Positions 21,565-30,064 of a stretch of DNA of 64,000 bases are shown piece after piece. The position numbers and the translations under genes are program-made. The notes below the pieces were generated by a model. The model was given only the letters and a program-made list of their open reading frames with translations, made no database searches and was not told where the DNA came from. The stretch comes from Bimuria novae-zelandiae CBS 107.79 (lineage: Eukaryota > Ascomycota > Dothideomycetes > Pleosporales > Didymosphaeriaceae), in contig ML976716.1 of the NCBI GenBank assembly GCA_010015655.1, forward strand, positions 391,935-455,934, read 5' to 3'. The first letter of the stretch is position 1. Each line of letters opens with the position of its first letter.

Positions 21565-22041
21565 CTAGCCCGGATTAGCGAGGAAATCGTCTTAGAACGG
21601 AGCGTTCGCACTCGAGCTCTTCGTCTCTTGTACCTTATCCTAGGTATCTAGTAATTTCTTATCCCGACGCGCGAATAGCCTCTTACGACTTTTAATCTCT
21701 AATAACTCACGCTTATGCTAAGTAAGTTCTTATTAACTACGCAACGTCTCTTCCTTAGCGCGAGCTAACTCTAGCTGCTTTTCACGCTCTTTATCCTCTA
21801 CCTTCTCCTACTCCTCTTTAGGAATAAATAGCTCACACTCGCTCCTTGCAGCGATACAACTAGCACAACGACTAGACGTAGTATCCACGAAATAATAAAT
21901 GTTTAGCTTTTCGCAGCGGGTGTAGCGGAAAGGCATCTCCTTACTACTTCCTTCAACACGACGAATGCGATTACGCCGCTCTTAGGTCAAAGTCTTCTTG
22001 CGAGGCGCGCGCGCTTTACGGGGCTTAGGATCCTTAGGCAT
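21565..22041 (-). pseudogene. Antisense accessory ORF of the chromovirus with a Zn(II)2Cys6-like cysteine pattern
   Basis: From ATG 22,041 the minus strand encodes about 158 residues: a basic N-terminus (PKPRKARAPRKK), then a cysteine cluster (about 21,915-21,815), then a charged coiled coil (EREKQLELARAKEETLR). With two Tyr taken as mutated Cys (TGC to TAC), the spacing is CX2CX6CX8CX2CX6C, the spacing of fungal binuclear zinc clusters. The frame has TAA/TAG stops at Gln- or Trp-like positions and ends at 21,565. It lies between the chromodomain and the right LTR, opposite to gag-pol. Role unknown; a DNA-binding regulator carried by the element is an inference. Confidence 0.6.
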
Positions 22042-22154
22042 AGTCAGGAAGGCACTAAGACCAGAACGCGAAAACAGCAACTCACGCGAGTATTTATATG
22101 CGACGACTGTATCTGCAGCCAGAGGGCGCGGAACGAGGATACCAAGGACGCTAT

Positions 22155-22172
22155 CTAGAAGAGGGGAGGTGA
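22155..22172 (+). promoter_or_regulatory. Polypurine tract of the chromovirus
   Basis: An AG-rich run (agaagaggggaggtga) directly upstream of the right LTR, where plus-strand DNA priming occurs in LTR retrotransposons. Confidence 0.6.
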
Positions 22173-22630
22173 TATTAGGATCTGAACATGTATAGGACGC
22201 GGAGGACCAACGGGCCCTCAGCGGGGGTGACACTTGGTGGGGTTGCGCAACCGAGATCACGTGATGTACCATCCAGCCAAGACATACCATCTAGCCAAGA
22301 TCATGGACGGTATACCATCCATGGATGACACGACCATCCACCAGAAAGATAGGATGGCAGAAAGATAGGTGGACGGTAACCTATAATCCTCTTGTATATA
22401 ACCTGACACGAATACCCTTATGGCATTCGTGTTTAATCTTGTTTATTAATCTATCGTTTGGATCTGAGTAAGCAACCTTGTTGATTTAATTATGCTGTAC
22501 ACACCTTCGATACTAACGCCCCAGTGACAAGCGCAAGCTATCACTACAACCTCTCCCGTCCTACCAGTATTCTTGCCCGAGAACCAACCTTTACCCCTAT
22601 AGGGATTAGCTATCCTTCTAGGACTTAACA
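22173..22630 (+). repeat. Right LTR of the chromovirus
   Basis: 458 bp, pairs with 15,780-16,237. Its first bases read TATTAGG where the left copy has TGTTAGG, a G-to-A change in the terminal dinucleotide. It ends in CA and is followed by the CCTTC duplication. Confidence 0.92.
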
Positions 22631-24080
22631 CCTTCCTTAGTAACCATAAGATAGCCCCACTATGATACTCTTAGCGCTATTAGAGATCTAGAGTCTTGCC
22701 CTTCTTTCTATGCTTCTCCTTAGTAGATAGTGCCTGCTTAATCCCATCCATCTCATGTTTAAGTAGCTCATTTTAGACAGATAGGTGGTGGAGCGATTAA
22801 CAAATCTTCTTTGTATCTTGACTATCCTGATCCTTTACTACTAATCGTATAAGCCTATCCATCTTTCTCTAATCATGATCGCTAAGCCCTGATGAGGAGT
22901 TATCGCCTGATTCTTGATCCTGGGTGAACCTATTAAGGATAGGATTAGGATCAGGTGGCGATATGCCTGTGGCTCTAAAAGAGCTAAGGATAGTTGATTC
23001 CTTAAAGGAGGCCTTCCACGCATTCTAAAATAGGGGGAAGAAGTCGTCTTTAGTAATAGAAGCTAGGCCTTAGCTTCTATAAAGGTATCTTGATAGCTCT
23101 GCTAAGTAGGCTATTAATAGAGGCTTAAACATCGTAACGTTAAGTGGCTAAAGCGTATAAGTTAAATGAGGAGGCAGAATAGTAAGTAAAATCTTATTCT
23201 AATTATAGTAGTTAATAAAGTCTATAGTAACATAAGATCCGTGGCTATCTATAATTAAAAGTCGATATGATCGTCGAGTCTTCTCTTTTATATAGCGATT
23301 AAACACCTGCTTAAGCTAAGCAAGCCCGATATCATTGTTCGTCTAGCTAGAGGGTGATAAGGTGATAAAGACTTTATGATATCCTGCCTTAATATCCTCT
23401 ACCTAGCTTGATTGGATGCCCTTGTTGACAGCCTCATAGATGAGGCTTGGCGGCAGAGCTGATCCATTAGCGCAGATACATGCCAGGAGCGTGATCCTTG
23501 CGCGATTGCCATCTTGGAGTGATGCCCTAACTTCCTTCTTCTCCCACATTCGTCTGCTGAATATCCTCTTTGATCTACCAACGATACCGATCAGGCAGCC
23601 TTTCTTATCCATATTGTAGATATGACGAGGATCTATATGATATTGATCCATCTTGCTGTGCAGAAGGTTGAAAAAGAGGCGATATTTATCTACTAAATCA
23701 GCTTTGTGGCGATTGCTGTCCATGCCGACTGCCCATTGTGAGATAAGATGAATGCTGTGTCGGTTGATGAAGCGCGTAACCCAGCTTTCGCTGACTGGCT
23801 CCTTTGCTATCGTAGAGGCGAAGTTCTGTATCATCTCTCTAGTAGGAGGCATATGTCTCTCTGTGAGTCTTTTGATATATTGAACAAGCTCCTCCTCTTG
23901 CTGTGGGGTGAGTTTCTGCTGGTTGATGTTCTTGACCTGTCGAGGGCGCGTTACTCCCCGATGCCTTCGGCCCAACGTAGATCGCTCAAGTCCACGCCTA
24001 GTAGCCACTTCTGTATATGAAAAATCTTCTCCTGGCTCTCGCGATTCGATTTCATCAATCGCATCCTGATACGGATCCAT
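22631..24080 (-). pseudogene. Fot1/pogo-like transposase B, N-terminal and catalytic part
   Basis: Starts at ATG 24,080. The first 225 codons are open: a psq-like helix-turn-helix (VATRRGLERSTLGRRHRGV, about aa 27-45), a CENP-B/Tc5-type DNA-binding part (EEELVQYIKRL through WVTRFINRH, about aa 62-108), then DDE_1 with NMDKKG (first Asp kept, Glu changed to Lys). A stop at 23,403 ends the open piece. The frame continues with LLIIDSHGSY (second Asp kept, about 23,250) and LNVTMFKPL (about 23,140), where the third Asp is Asn. The frame reaches the retrotransposon insertion at 22,630 and resumes at 15,774. Confidence 0.83.
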
Positions 24081-24169
24081 ATTGGTGGAGTTATCGCGTG
24101 CTGAAGTTAGGGTGTTTGGTGCTGCGCGGGCATTACGCGAATCCGGGCATTACGCGCACGGACACGGTA

Positions 24170-24229
24170 CCTAACAAGCGCCCAGATCACATGTGTAGCG
24201 GGATTTTACGAAACCACCGATAACAGGCG
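24170..24229 (-). repeat. Right terminal inverted repeat of the outer element, outer part
   Basis: Inverted match to 7881-7935. The inner part of the same repeat lies at 13,165-13,189, separated from it by the insertion of Fot1-like B at a TA dinucleotide (13,188-13,189 and 24,168-24,169). It coincides with the edge of the AT-rich block. Confidence 0.72.
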
Positions 24230-24628
24230 CACCGTCGAGTCATCCCAGGATTCACGGTACTAACAGTTGCTAGCTTTTGGGCCGAGCATCGTATCACCCC
24301 AGGATACATGATGGCTATGGTACGTGATTTCAATCGTAGCAATAAGCGGATACACTTAGGCGGTTGACAAAGTCTGGGGGAAAACCGTTGGAAAAATGTC
24401 GTGTTCAGCTACTGCACCGTTTTTTTTTTTCTCAACGGCTTTCTCGCCAACAGGAACACCGCAACGGTACCAAACTCTTCCCCTCTTCGTCTCTATATGA
24501 ACGGGCCCCCATCGCTTTCTCGAAGAGCCACAACCCTCACACCAACGCACTTCTCCCGAAGCAAAATTTCAACACGCTTCTACTACATACTCCCATATAC
24601 CAACTTCTACAACCCGCCCACTACGAAG
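24230..24628. other. Border of the AT-rich block and 5' flank of the first gene-like region
   Basis: Composition changes from TpA-rich to balanced within about 100 bp of the outer element's right terminal repeat. A 10-base T run lies near 24,421. I see no gene here. Confidence 0.5.
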
Positions 24629-26248
24629 ATGTCTTCACAGATGCTCATCGAGTTCCTCACCACCCCCAGCGAGAAGTTTTTCCATGTCCACCAGTTCCTC
24701 GCAGACTGAGAACCCCTCTCTGCCCTCTAAATCGTCTTGGCCGCCATCAACATCCCCTCCGCCTTAACCGGCGAGCGCAATTCAATTCTCATCTTCACCA
24801 CCGCCCCGCTGTCCTACACTCTGCGCATCATCGGCCGACCCTCCCGCCCTAAGATACTCCTCCTCAAAGACCGCAAAAACACCTCCGAATCCTTCGAAGT
24901 TCGCGGAAAGAGGGGTCTCCGCGATGTAGCAGAGCACGTGCTCTTGTTCATAGAGGCTCGGAAAGAAGAAGAAAAGCGCGGATCTCTCCGCGCAACCCCA
25001 GTGTCAGATCCTCGCCTCTTGACGATTCTAGCTTCAAACAAGAAAGGCGAAGTAGCATTCGCGGAAGCTACGCGCATGTTCGAGGACTCCCACCTCCTCG
25101 ACAGCACAGTAGAGCTGCTCGCACCATTCGGGCTCCAACCGCACCTAGTCGATGGAAAATCCGTGCGCTTTGGCGTTGCACACTTGGCCTCTAGCGAAGA
25201 GGGACCTGGACTGAGGATATCCAGGTACGCAGCGTATGGGTGCGACCTACCCCCAACACCAACAATTTCTCCTGCGCGAAACGACCCACTCCCAACACCA
25301 TGTACTTCTCCTGTGGCGGACGAGCTACCCCCAACCCCAACACCTTCCGAGCAGACGACCCGTACCGAGCACTAGCATGAGTCAATACCTTACACAGAAT
25401 GTTCACTCGATTTTATGAGTGATAAATCGCTACCAGCAACACCATCTCCTTCCCCTTGCGGCAGACGACCTACCCCCAACACCATCTTCTTCCCCTGCCC
25501 CAGACGATACAACAGGTAACAGCGAAAACCACATCCCACTCCAGTTGAAAAAATGCGTCGTCGTCCAACACGTCCCCGCCTACACCCCCGAACAAGAGTC
25601 CCTCGACTCCCCGCACCACCTCTCCACCATGCTCCACCGCGCCGGCTACATCACCGACGACGACGATGTCCCCAGAACCCGCAAGCCCAAACTCCTCCTC
25701 TACGACCTCTCGAAACCCGAAGATGTATTAGCGATGGTGAACCGCGTCCTCCATACATGCTCCGACATACGTTCCGCCTAAACCCCGTGTTTCTCGCGCC
25801 CCACCGTAACCCCTTCCGCGGCGTGAAACCCTGCCCCGATTTCGAACGTAAACCGCGGGCGGGCGCGTATTGGCTACGCCAGAACGGGAGCCGGGAAAAT
25901 CAGGTTGTGTTTGAGCACGGGATGCGGGACGCGTTGGTGTCGAAGAGTGGGGAAGTTAGGGTTTGGGTGTTGATGAATGAGCAGGAGAAGGTTAATGAGG
26001 AGTTGTTGAGGGCGGTTACGGTACCGCTGCTGCAGAGGAAGTGGAGTACGGAGGCGATGTCGGAGAACGAGGAGGAGAGCTGGGACAGCAGGGCTGAGAT
26101 CTTCTCTGATGACGAGGATGAGGAGGATACGGAGGGCTCGGAGAGTAGTCTGCCTGCTTCGCCGCGGACATATGCGTTTGGGAAGAGTTGGGTGGATATG
26201 GAGGAGGAGGAGGAGCCTGGCCCGGCTGGCGAGTGCGTTCCGTCTTAG
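24629..26248 (+). pseudogene. Broken gene of unknown function at the transposon border
   Basis: From ATG 24,629 (MSSQMLIEFLTTPSEKFFHV) the frame hits TGA (near 24,707) and TAA (near 24,728), then stays open to 25,375 in the same frame (AAINIPSALTGERN, VRGKRGLRDVAEHVLLFIEA, STVELLAPFGLQPHL). A Pro-rich stretch with repeated LPPTP runs from about 25,240. Coding sense then moves to another frame (about 25,430-25,780; LKKCVVVQHVPAYTPEQESL) and returns to the first frame to 26,248, ending in an acidic tail (FSDDEDEEDTEGSESS). No convincing introns explain the two stops or the two shifts. I do not recognise the protein. Either it is a decayed gene next to the repeat block or the assembly contains errors. 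Confidence 0.55.
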
Positions 26249-26265
26249 TTTCACGGCCTTATAAC

Positions 26266-26282
26266 GGGGGGGGGGGGGGGGG
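26266..26282 (+). repeat. Poly-G tract (17 G)
   Basis: A single uninterrupted G run just after the end of the broken gene. Its length is likely unreliable in the assembly. Confidence 0.95.
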
Positions 26283-27658
26283 TTATCGTCGTTATCGACC
26301 TGAACAGATCATACAACACACAGCAACTGAGAAGCGCGACGATGATCACAGAAACAAAAGGGCGCACCGTAACAATACGCAACTGCCAATGAGGGCGCCT
26401 TGTACGTAGTCATGGCATAGATGCGGCATTATAAGTCATCAGATAATCTGACTCTCCCATTCGACCTTCGTTCCATGCATTTGTTCATTGTATGATTCTT
26501 TTGGGTGTGAATCCATTCTTTGTCGTGCATCCCTCCACACATTCTCATTTTTTTTTCTAGAATACCGCAGCAGCCATCTAGACTTCACGTTCCATCCAGT
26601 CGTCGAATCGGATCACGGGGGAAATTGGGAAAGAGCGGTGCTACGGGTGTTGAGATAACCGAAGCTCCATTCGTTTGGTAACGCAGCAGCGCATAGTAGG
26701 ACATGAATTACGTATAAAGATGCTGTATTTACGGTGCGTCTTAATTTTATGTTAGCGTTGTAGTGCTGGGTTGGATGTAAAGTTATTTAGCGGAGGGAGG
26801 GCTTGCGCAGACGTCCTATTGCACATAGATATCTCTACCATTCTATTTAGCTTATGTTCTTTGCGTATACACACAACTAAGTTCTCTCACTGCATTTAAT
26901 ACTCCTGGGAGGAAATCCAGGCGTGGTTCTTATTACTAAATATCTACTATTAACACTATTTCTGCGTCCCGCACTCTGTCCTAGCATTCTTTCCTATTTC
27001 CTACTCGCATACCACCCGCCGCCGCTGACACCTGCAATACGTACCGCCCATAATCCCGGAATATCTAGATAAGGCGAAACTGTAGACCTTTGGAGTTATA
27101 AACGGAAGAGATAGTACTAGTGTGTTTTGCAGTCGATGGCTGGACGGTCGGTATAGATTTAACCCTAGCGTTGGATTTTGTTGCTTAGGTCTGTGTTGAA
27201 CGTAATTTGTAACAGAGTGAACAGTGCTGGCCGCAGAGACTCCGTAGTTGCAGTGTGTTATTGAATTCATTCACGAGCATTCATCACAGGTTGTGAATAA
27301 TTAGACATTGAAATAAACAAACTATTATCTATGGCACCATGATTCGTATAAAGAGCAGGAGCTAGCACTTCCAAATTTTCCAGTAAGCAAAAAACATGTT
27401 GCAAACAATTCGTCTAAATTCTAATTAGCTAACGCAACGTATCAAGAAAGATGCGGCGAGCGGCTCTGCTCAGCGAACCGCGCCGCGCCGCGCCTGGCCT
27501 TGAAACACTGCACCACCCCCAGGATAAAAGGACAAGTAATCGCACCCCATCATCTTCTTACTCCTAACATTACGCTTAGCCCGCTCTGTTATTTTAACCA
27601 TCGATACACTGCGACTGTCATAACCAAATTCTACCATAAGTACCTGCGAACCAAAACA
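26283..27658. other. Intergenic, no gene recognised
   Basis: About 1.4 kb of mixed composition with short ORFs lacking family character or plausible splicing. It contains the upstream region of the small secreted protein. Confidence 0.5.
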
Positions 27659-27985
27659 ATGCGCTCCCTCAACTACCTCACTCCCCTCTTCCTCGTCTTC
27701 TCGCCCGCAATCTTCGCACTCGATTGCCCTAATACCGGCAGGCAGAGTAGCCCCGGCGGTGTATATCACTACTTCGGCGAAGACGCCTTGCCCAACAAGC
27801 CCAAACCGAACTGTCCCGCCAACGACTGCTGGGAAGGCTGCGCGTATGATGTTCCCAAAATGTCGAACACATGCATAACGAGTAACTATGGGACTATTGC
27901 GCCTGATGATGGAGGGTACTGTTATATCTACGAGAGCAAGCACTGTACCGGCGACCCAATGAAAGTCGATGGGAACATAGCGTGA
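27659..27985 (+). CDS. Small cysteine-rich secreted protein
   Basis: The ATG at 27,659 is chosen because it opens a classical signal peptide (MRSLNYLTPLFLVFSPAIFA, cleavage likely before LDCP). An upstream in-frame ATG at 27,500 would bury it. The unspliced product is 108 aa with seven cysteines in the mature part (among them NDCWEGC, TCIT and GYCYIYESKHC) and a Gly/Pro-rich start. No known domain was recognised. An odd cysteine number and a good donor (gc|gtgagt, 27,981/27,982) suggest the gene may continue: an intron 27,982-28,048 would add a second exon to a TGA at 28,197-28,199 with three more Cys. It could be an effector-like protein or a hyphal secreted protein; nothing in the sequence decides. 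Confidence 0.6.
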   Translation: MRSLNYLTPLFLVFSPAIFALDCPNTGRQSSPGGVYHYFGEDALPNKPKPNCPANDCWEGCAYDVPKMSNTCITSNYGTIAPDDGGYCYIYESKHCTGDPMKVDGNIA

Positions 27986-28199
27986 GTGGTTCTGATTGAC
28001 GAGGGTAAGTTGTGTGGTGTGTGAGGAGTGGGCTGATGTTTGAGATAGGAAGACCGAGTGTCCGGGGAATGGGCAAAGCGCAGAGCGCTTCAGCTGCCGG
28101 GGCTCATGGAGGCTATCGCGACTTCTGCGTCAAATTTGTGGGCTAGATATGATTGTTTTTGATAATTTTGTTCTTCTCATGCATGTGCATTTCGAGTGA

Positions 28200-28864
28200 A
28201 CATGTGGAAATAAACGGGACGCAGAGCTGGCTGGGCATATTGATTCGTTTGCTTTAACACTCTTTTTGCATAGTCTGTTCTCTTACAGCATCGTCCTATC
28301 TTCCCGTTATGTCCTCCCTTTCAAACCTCCCGTTATGTCGAATCCTCGCGAATCAACACTGTGGGTGATGCAGAGCTAGCTGCGCATTTTCGTGTGATAT
28401 CATTGACGTGAGAAATTGTATAGCGCCGCTGGCGCTCCAACGTGGACGATGAGGCGATTTGTGGACTGGTAGAGATCCGGGTGGCCAGAAGCCGGTCGTA
28501 CCTGTGACGAGGCTCACAATCCTGTTACTGCCCGCTATCACTTTGGCGCGATCGCCATTTTGTGCATTTCGTATTTCGACTGCCGTCCGCGTGATGACCT
28601 GACTGGAAATTCAAACCCTGCGCGGGTGGGTGCAGAGCCAAACGATGAGGCTAGCGAAGTATCGTGCGCACTGTTGCTCGGCGCTGTGAGCTCGATATCG
28701 GGGTCGAAAAGATATCAAGTACCCTTTGATATCGCGGACGGACCTGAGATGTATCGAATCTTCAAGGGGCTACTTTTCTGCATCTTGGCGCACTTCGCAT
28801 GTCGACGATATCTTCTGAACAGTTGAGAGAGCAGCACCAACAATGCTCCACTGTGGCGCCCGCC
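28200..28864. other. Intergenic between the secreted protein and the rhodopsin-like gene
   Basis: Convergent intergenic region of about 0.66 kb; no supported gene. Confidence 0.5.
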
Positions 28865-30064
28865 TCATACTGTCTGAAAGAGTCGCATCTCAGGTTTGAT
28901 AGGCGACAACGGTGTAGCCGGCGGTCTAAAAGTATCGTCACTACTAAACGTAGGCGCGGGACTTGGTATAATCAGTGTTCGTGGCGGTACTGGTTCCCCT
29001 AGAGGTGAAATACGCTCTGCAACCAACTTCTGTCCCGGGCTTGGGCTTCTCGCCCGGACTTTTTTCAGCGTCTTTCGAACGAGCGGTCGTAAAAAAGGCA
29101 TCGAAGCCGCGATGATACCAACATGCTGTTCAACCTGCGACCATATGAGTAAGTTCCCCCACTGTAGTCCTGCCTCTATGAAGCCAGATAGCCACCGCAT
29201 AGTCACCGCCAGTCTTATTGCAGACGCCGCAATTGCGACAAGACCGAGGCTGAAGATAGAAACGAGCTCGACGCGCTTCCGCATGGGCATGGATCGCAGG
29301 CTCATGAAGAATGGCATAGGCAGAAGCCAGACGATTCCGTCGGTAGCAAGATTGTAAGCGGCTTGCGTGCGCCACAGAGGCGAAGGATCCATGCATTGGG
29401 TCGGGAAAATGCCCGAGAATTCCTTCAAAAACACGTCGCCGTCCCAGGCTATGTGCGGCGGGTTGCATATGAAGATGCTGACGAAGGCCATTGCCAGGCT
29501 GGAGAGGATGACAAAACCTAGCATGCCGCGGACGATCCAGTAGTAAGAGCGATGGGTTGCGGCCACGTAGTTGTAGAAAAGTAAGATGGACGTTTTGATC
29601 AAGAGGTGGTCAATGATGTAGTTCAGGCGGAATATCCACATCATGAGAAGGCCCCCAGTCGCAACTTTCTTCCATGGTTCTACGATCTAAATACATCAGT
29701 TTTCTGTGCTGTGATTTTGAAGCTCGCAACTCACAATATTATTGTCCGCATCGTAAGTGCCTCGGTAGTCCATGTATATGATCTGGTAGTAATTGATAAT
29801 AGGCGTTCCCCAAGTCGCAATCTGCGGGGTCAGTAATGCTCGTTCGTCTCTCTCGAAAAGGATACTCACAAGAGCTGCAAGCATTACCCAGTCATGAGAT
29901 CCAAGTTTGCCCACAAGATGGTAGCGACTGTAGAACCTGGAGAGGTCAGTTTCGCGTGCCGAACGAGGCAGGGCCCATCCCACATACCGAAGAGCTACCA
30001 CGACGGTGGAAAGGTTGGTAAGCGTGAACGCCACGACGACAGCGAGAGTTCCATGAACCGCCAT
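28865..30064 (-). CDS. Fungal rhodopsin-like seven-helix integral membrane protein
   Basis: Four exons are read on the minus strand: 30,064-29,988, 29,936-29,870, 29,821-29,735 and 29,686-28,865, giving 350 aa. The introns are 51, 48 and 48 bp. Two are multiples of three without stops, so an unspliced reading looks deceptively open; splicing restores LRFYSRYHLVGKLGSHDWVMLAAL, typical of the family. Hydrophobic segments alternate through WIFRLNYIIDHLLIKTSILLFYNY, the GMLGFVILSSLAMAFVSIF helix with a CNP motif, LATDGIVWLLPMPFF and VSIFSLGLVAIAASAIRL. The arrangement matches the large fungal 'rhodopsin domain' family (Pfam rhodopsin_fungal; relatives include plant-pathogen PTH11-like proteins without CFEM). 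The Pro/Ser-rich C-terminus is cytosolic. Ligand and function are unknown. Confidence 0.83.

Larger units (their letters stand above)
15780..22630 (+). mobile_element. Ty3/gypsy chromovirus (LTR retrotransposon), 6851 bp, RIP-inactivated
   Basis: Two LTRs of equal length (458 bp) bound the element. The 5-bp sequence CCTTC lies immediately before the left LTR (15,775-15,779) and after the right one (22,631-22,635), the expected target duplication. Plus-strand order is gag with zinc knuckle, protease region, reverse transcriptase, RNase H, integrase and chromodomain, which is the Ty3/gypsy chromovirus order. A purine-rich tract precedes the right LTR. All frames are interrupted by TAA/TAG. Between the chromodomain and the right LTR lies an additional antisense ORF, described separately. 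Confidence 0.93.
13190..24167 (-). mobile_element. Fot1/pogo-like DNA transposon B, split by Fot1-like A and by a chromovirus
   Basis: The two ends share the inward sequence ccgtgtccgtgcgcgtaatg. At the right it is intact (24,167 inward). At the left the first 17 bases lie at 13,190-13,206 and the continuation at 15,230, because Fot1-like A inserted between them. TA flanks both ends (13,188-13,189 and 24,168-24,169). The element's own sequence is 13,190-13,206, 15,230-15,774 and 22,631-24,167, about 2.1 kb. It encodes one minus-strand transposase. It carries fewer RIP-type changes than its neighbours over 22,640-24,170. Confidence 0.85.
7881..24240. mobile_element. Outer DNA transposon with long terminal inverted repeats, carrying several nested insertions
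   Basis: The left arm at about 7881-7965 is matched in inverted orientation by the right flank of Fot1-like B: bases 24,170-24,229 followed, after removing B, by 13,165-13,189. The best block (7892-7923 against 24,183-24,214) matches at 31 of 32 bases. The next block (7937-7960 against 13,189-13,166) matches at about 20 of 24. The terminal repeat is therefore about 75-85 bp, and exact ends and target duplication are unclear. Its own internal sequence (7966-13,164 less inserts, about 3 kb) holds a mariner-type transposase and two unknown minus-strand ORFs. I cannot tell which of these belong to it. Confidence 0.7.

Noticed and set aside
26188..26409. Short ORF crossing the poly-G tract
   Set aside because: It encodes mainly a Gly run from the 17-G tract and its frame depends on an unreliable homopolymer length.
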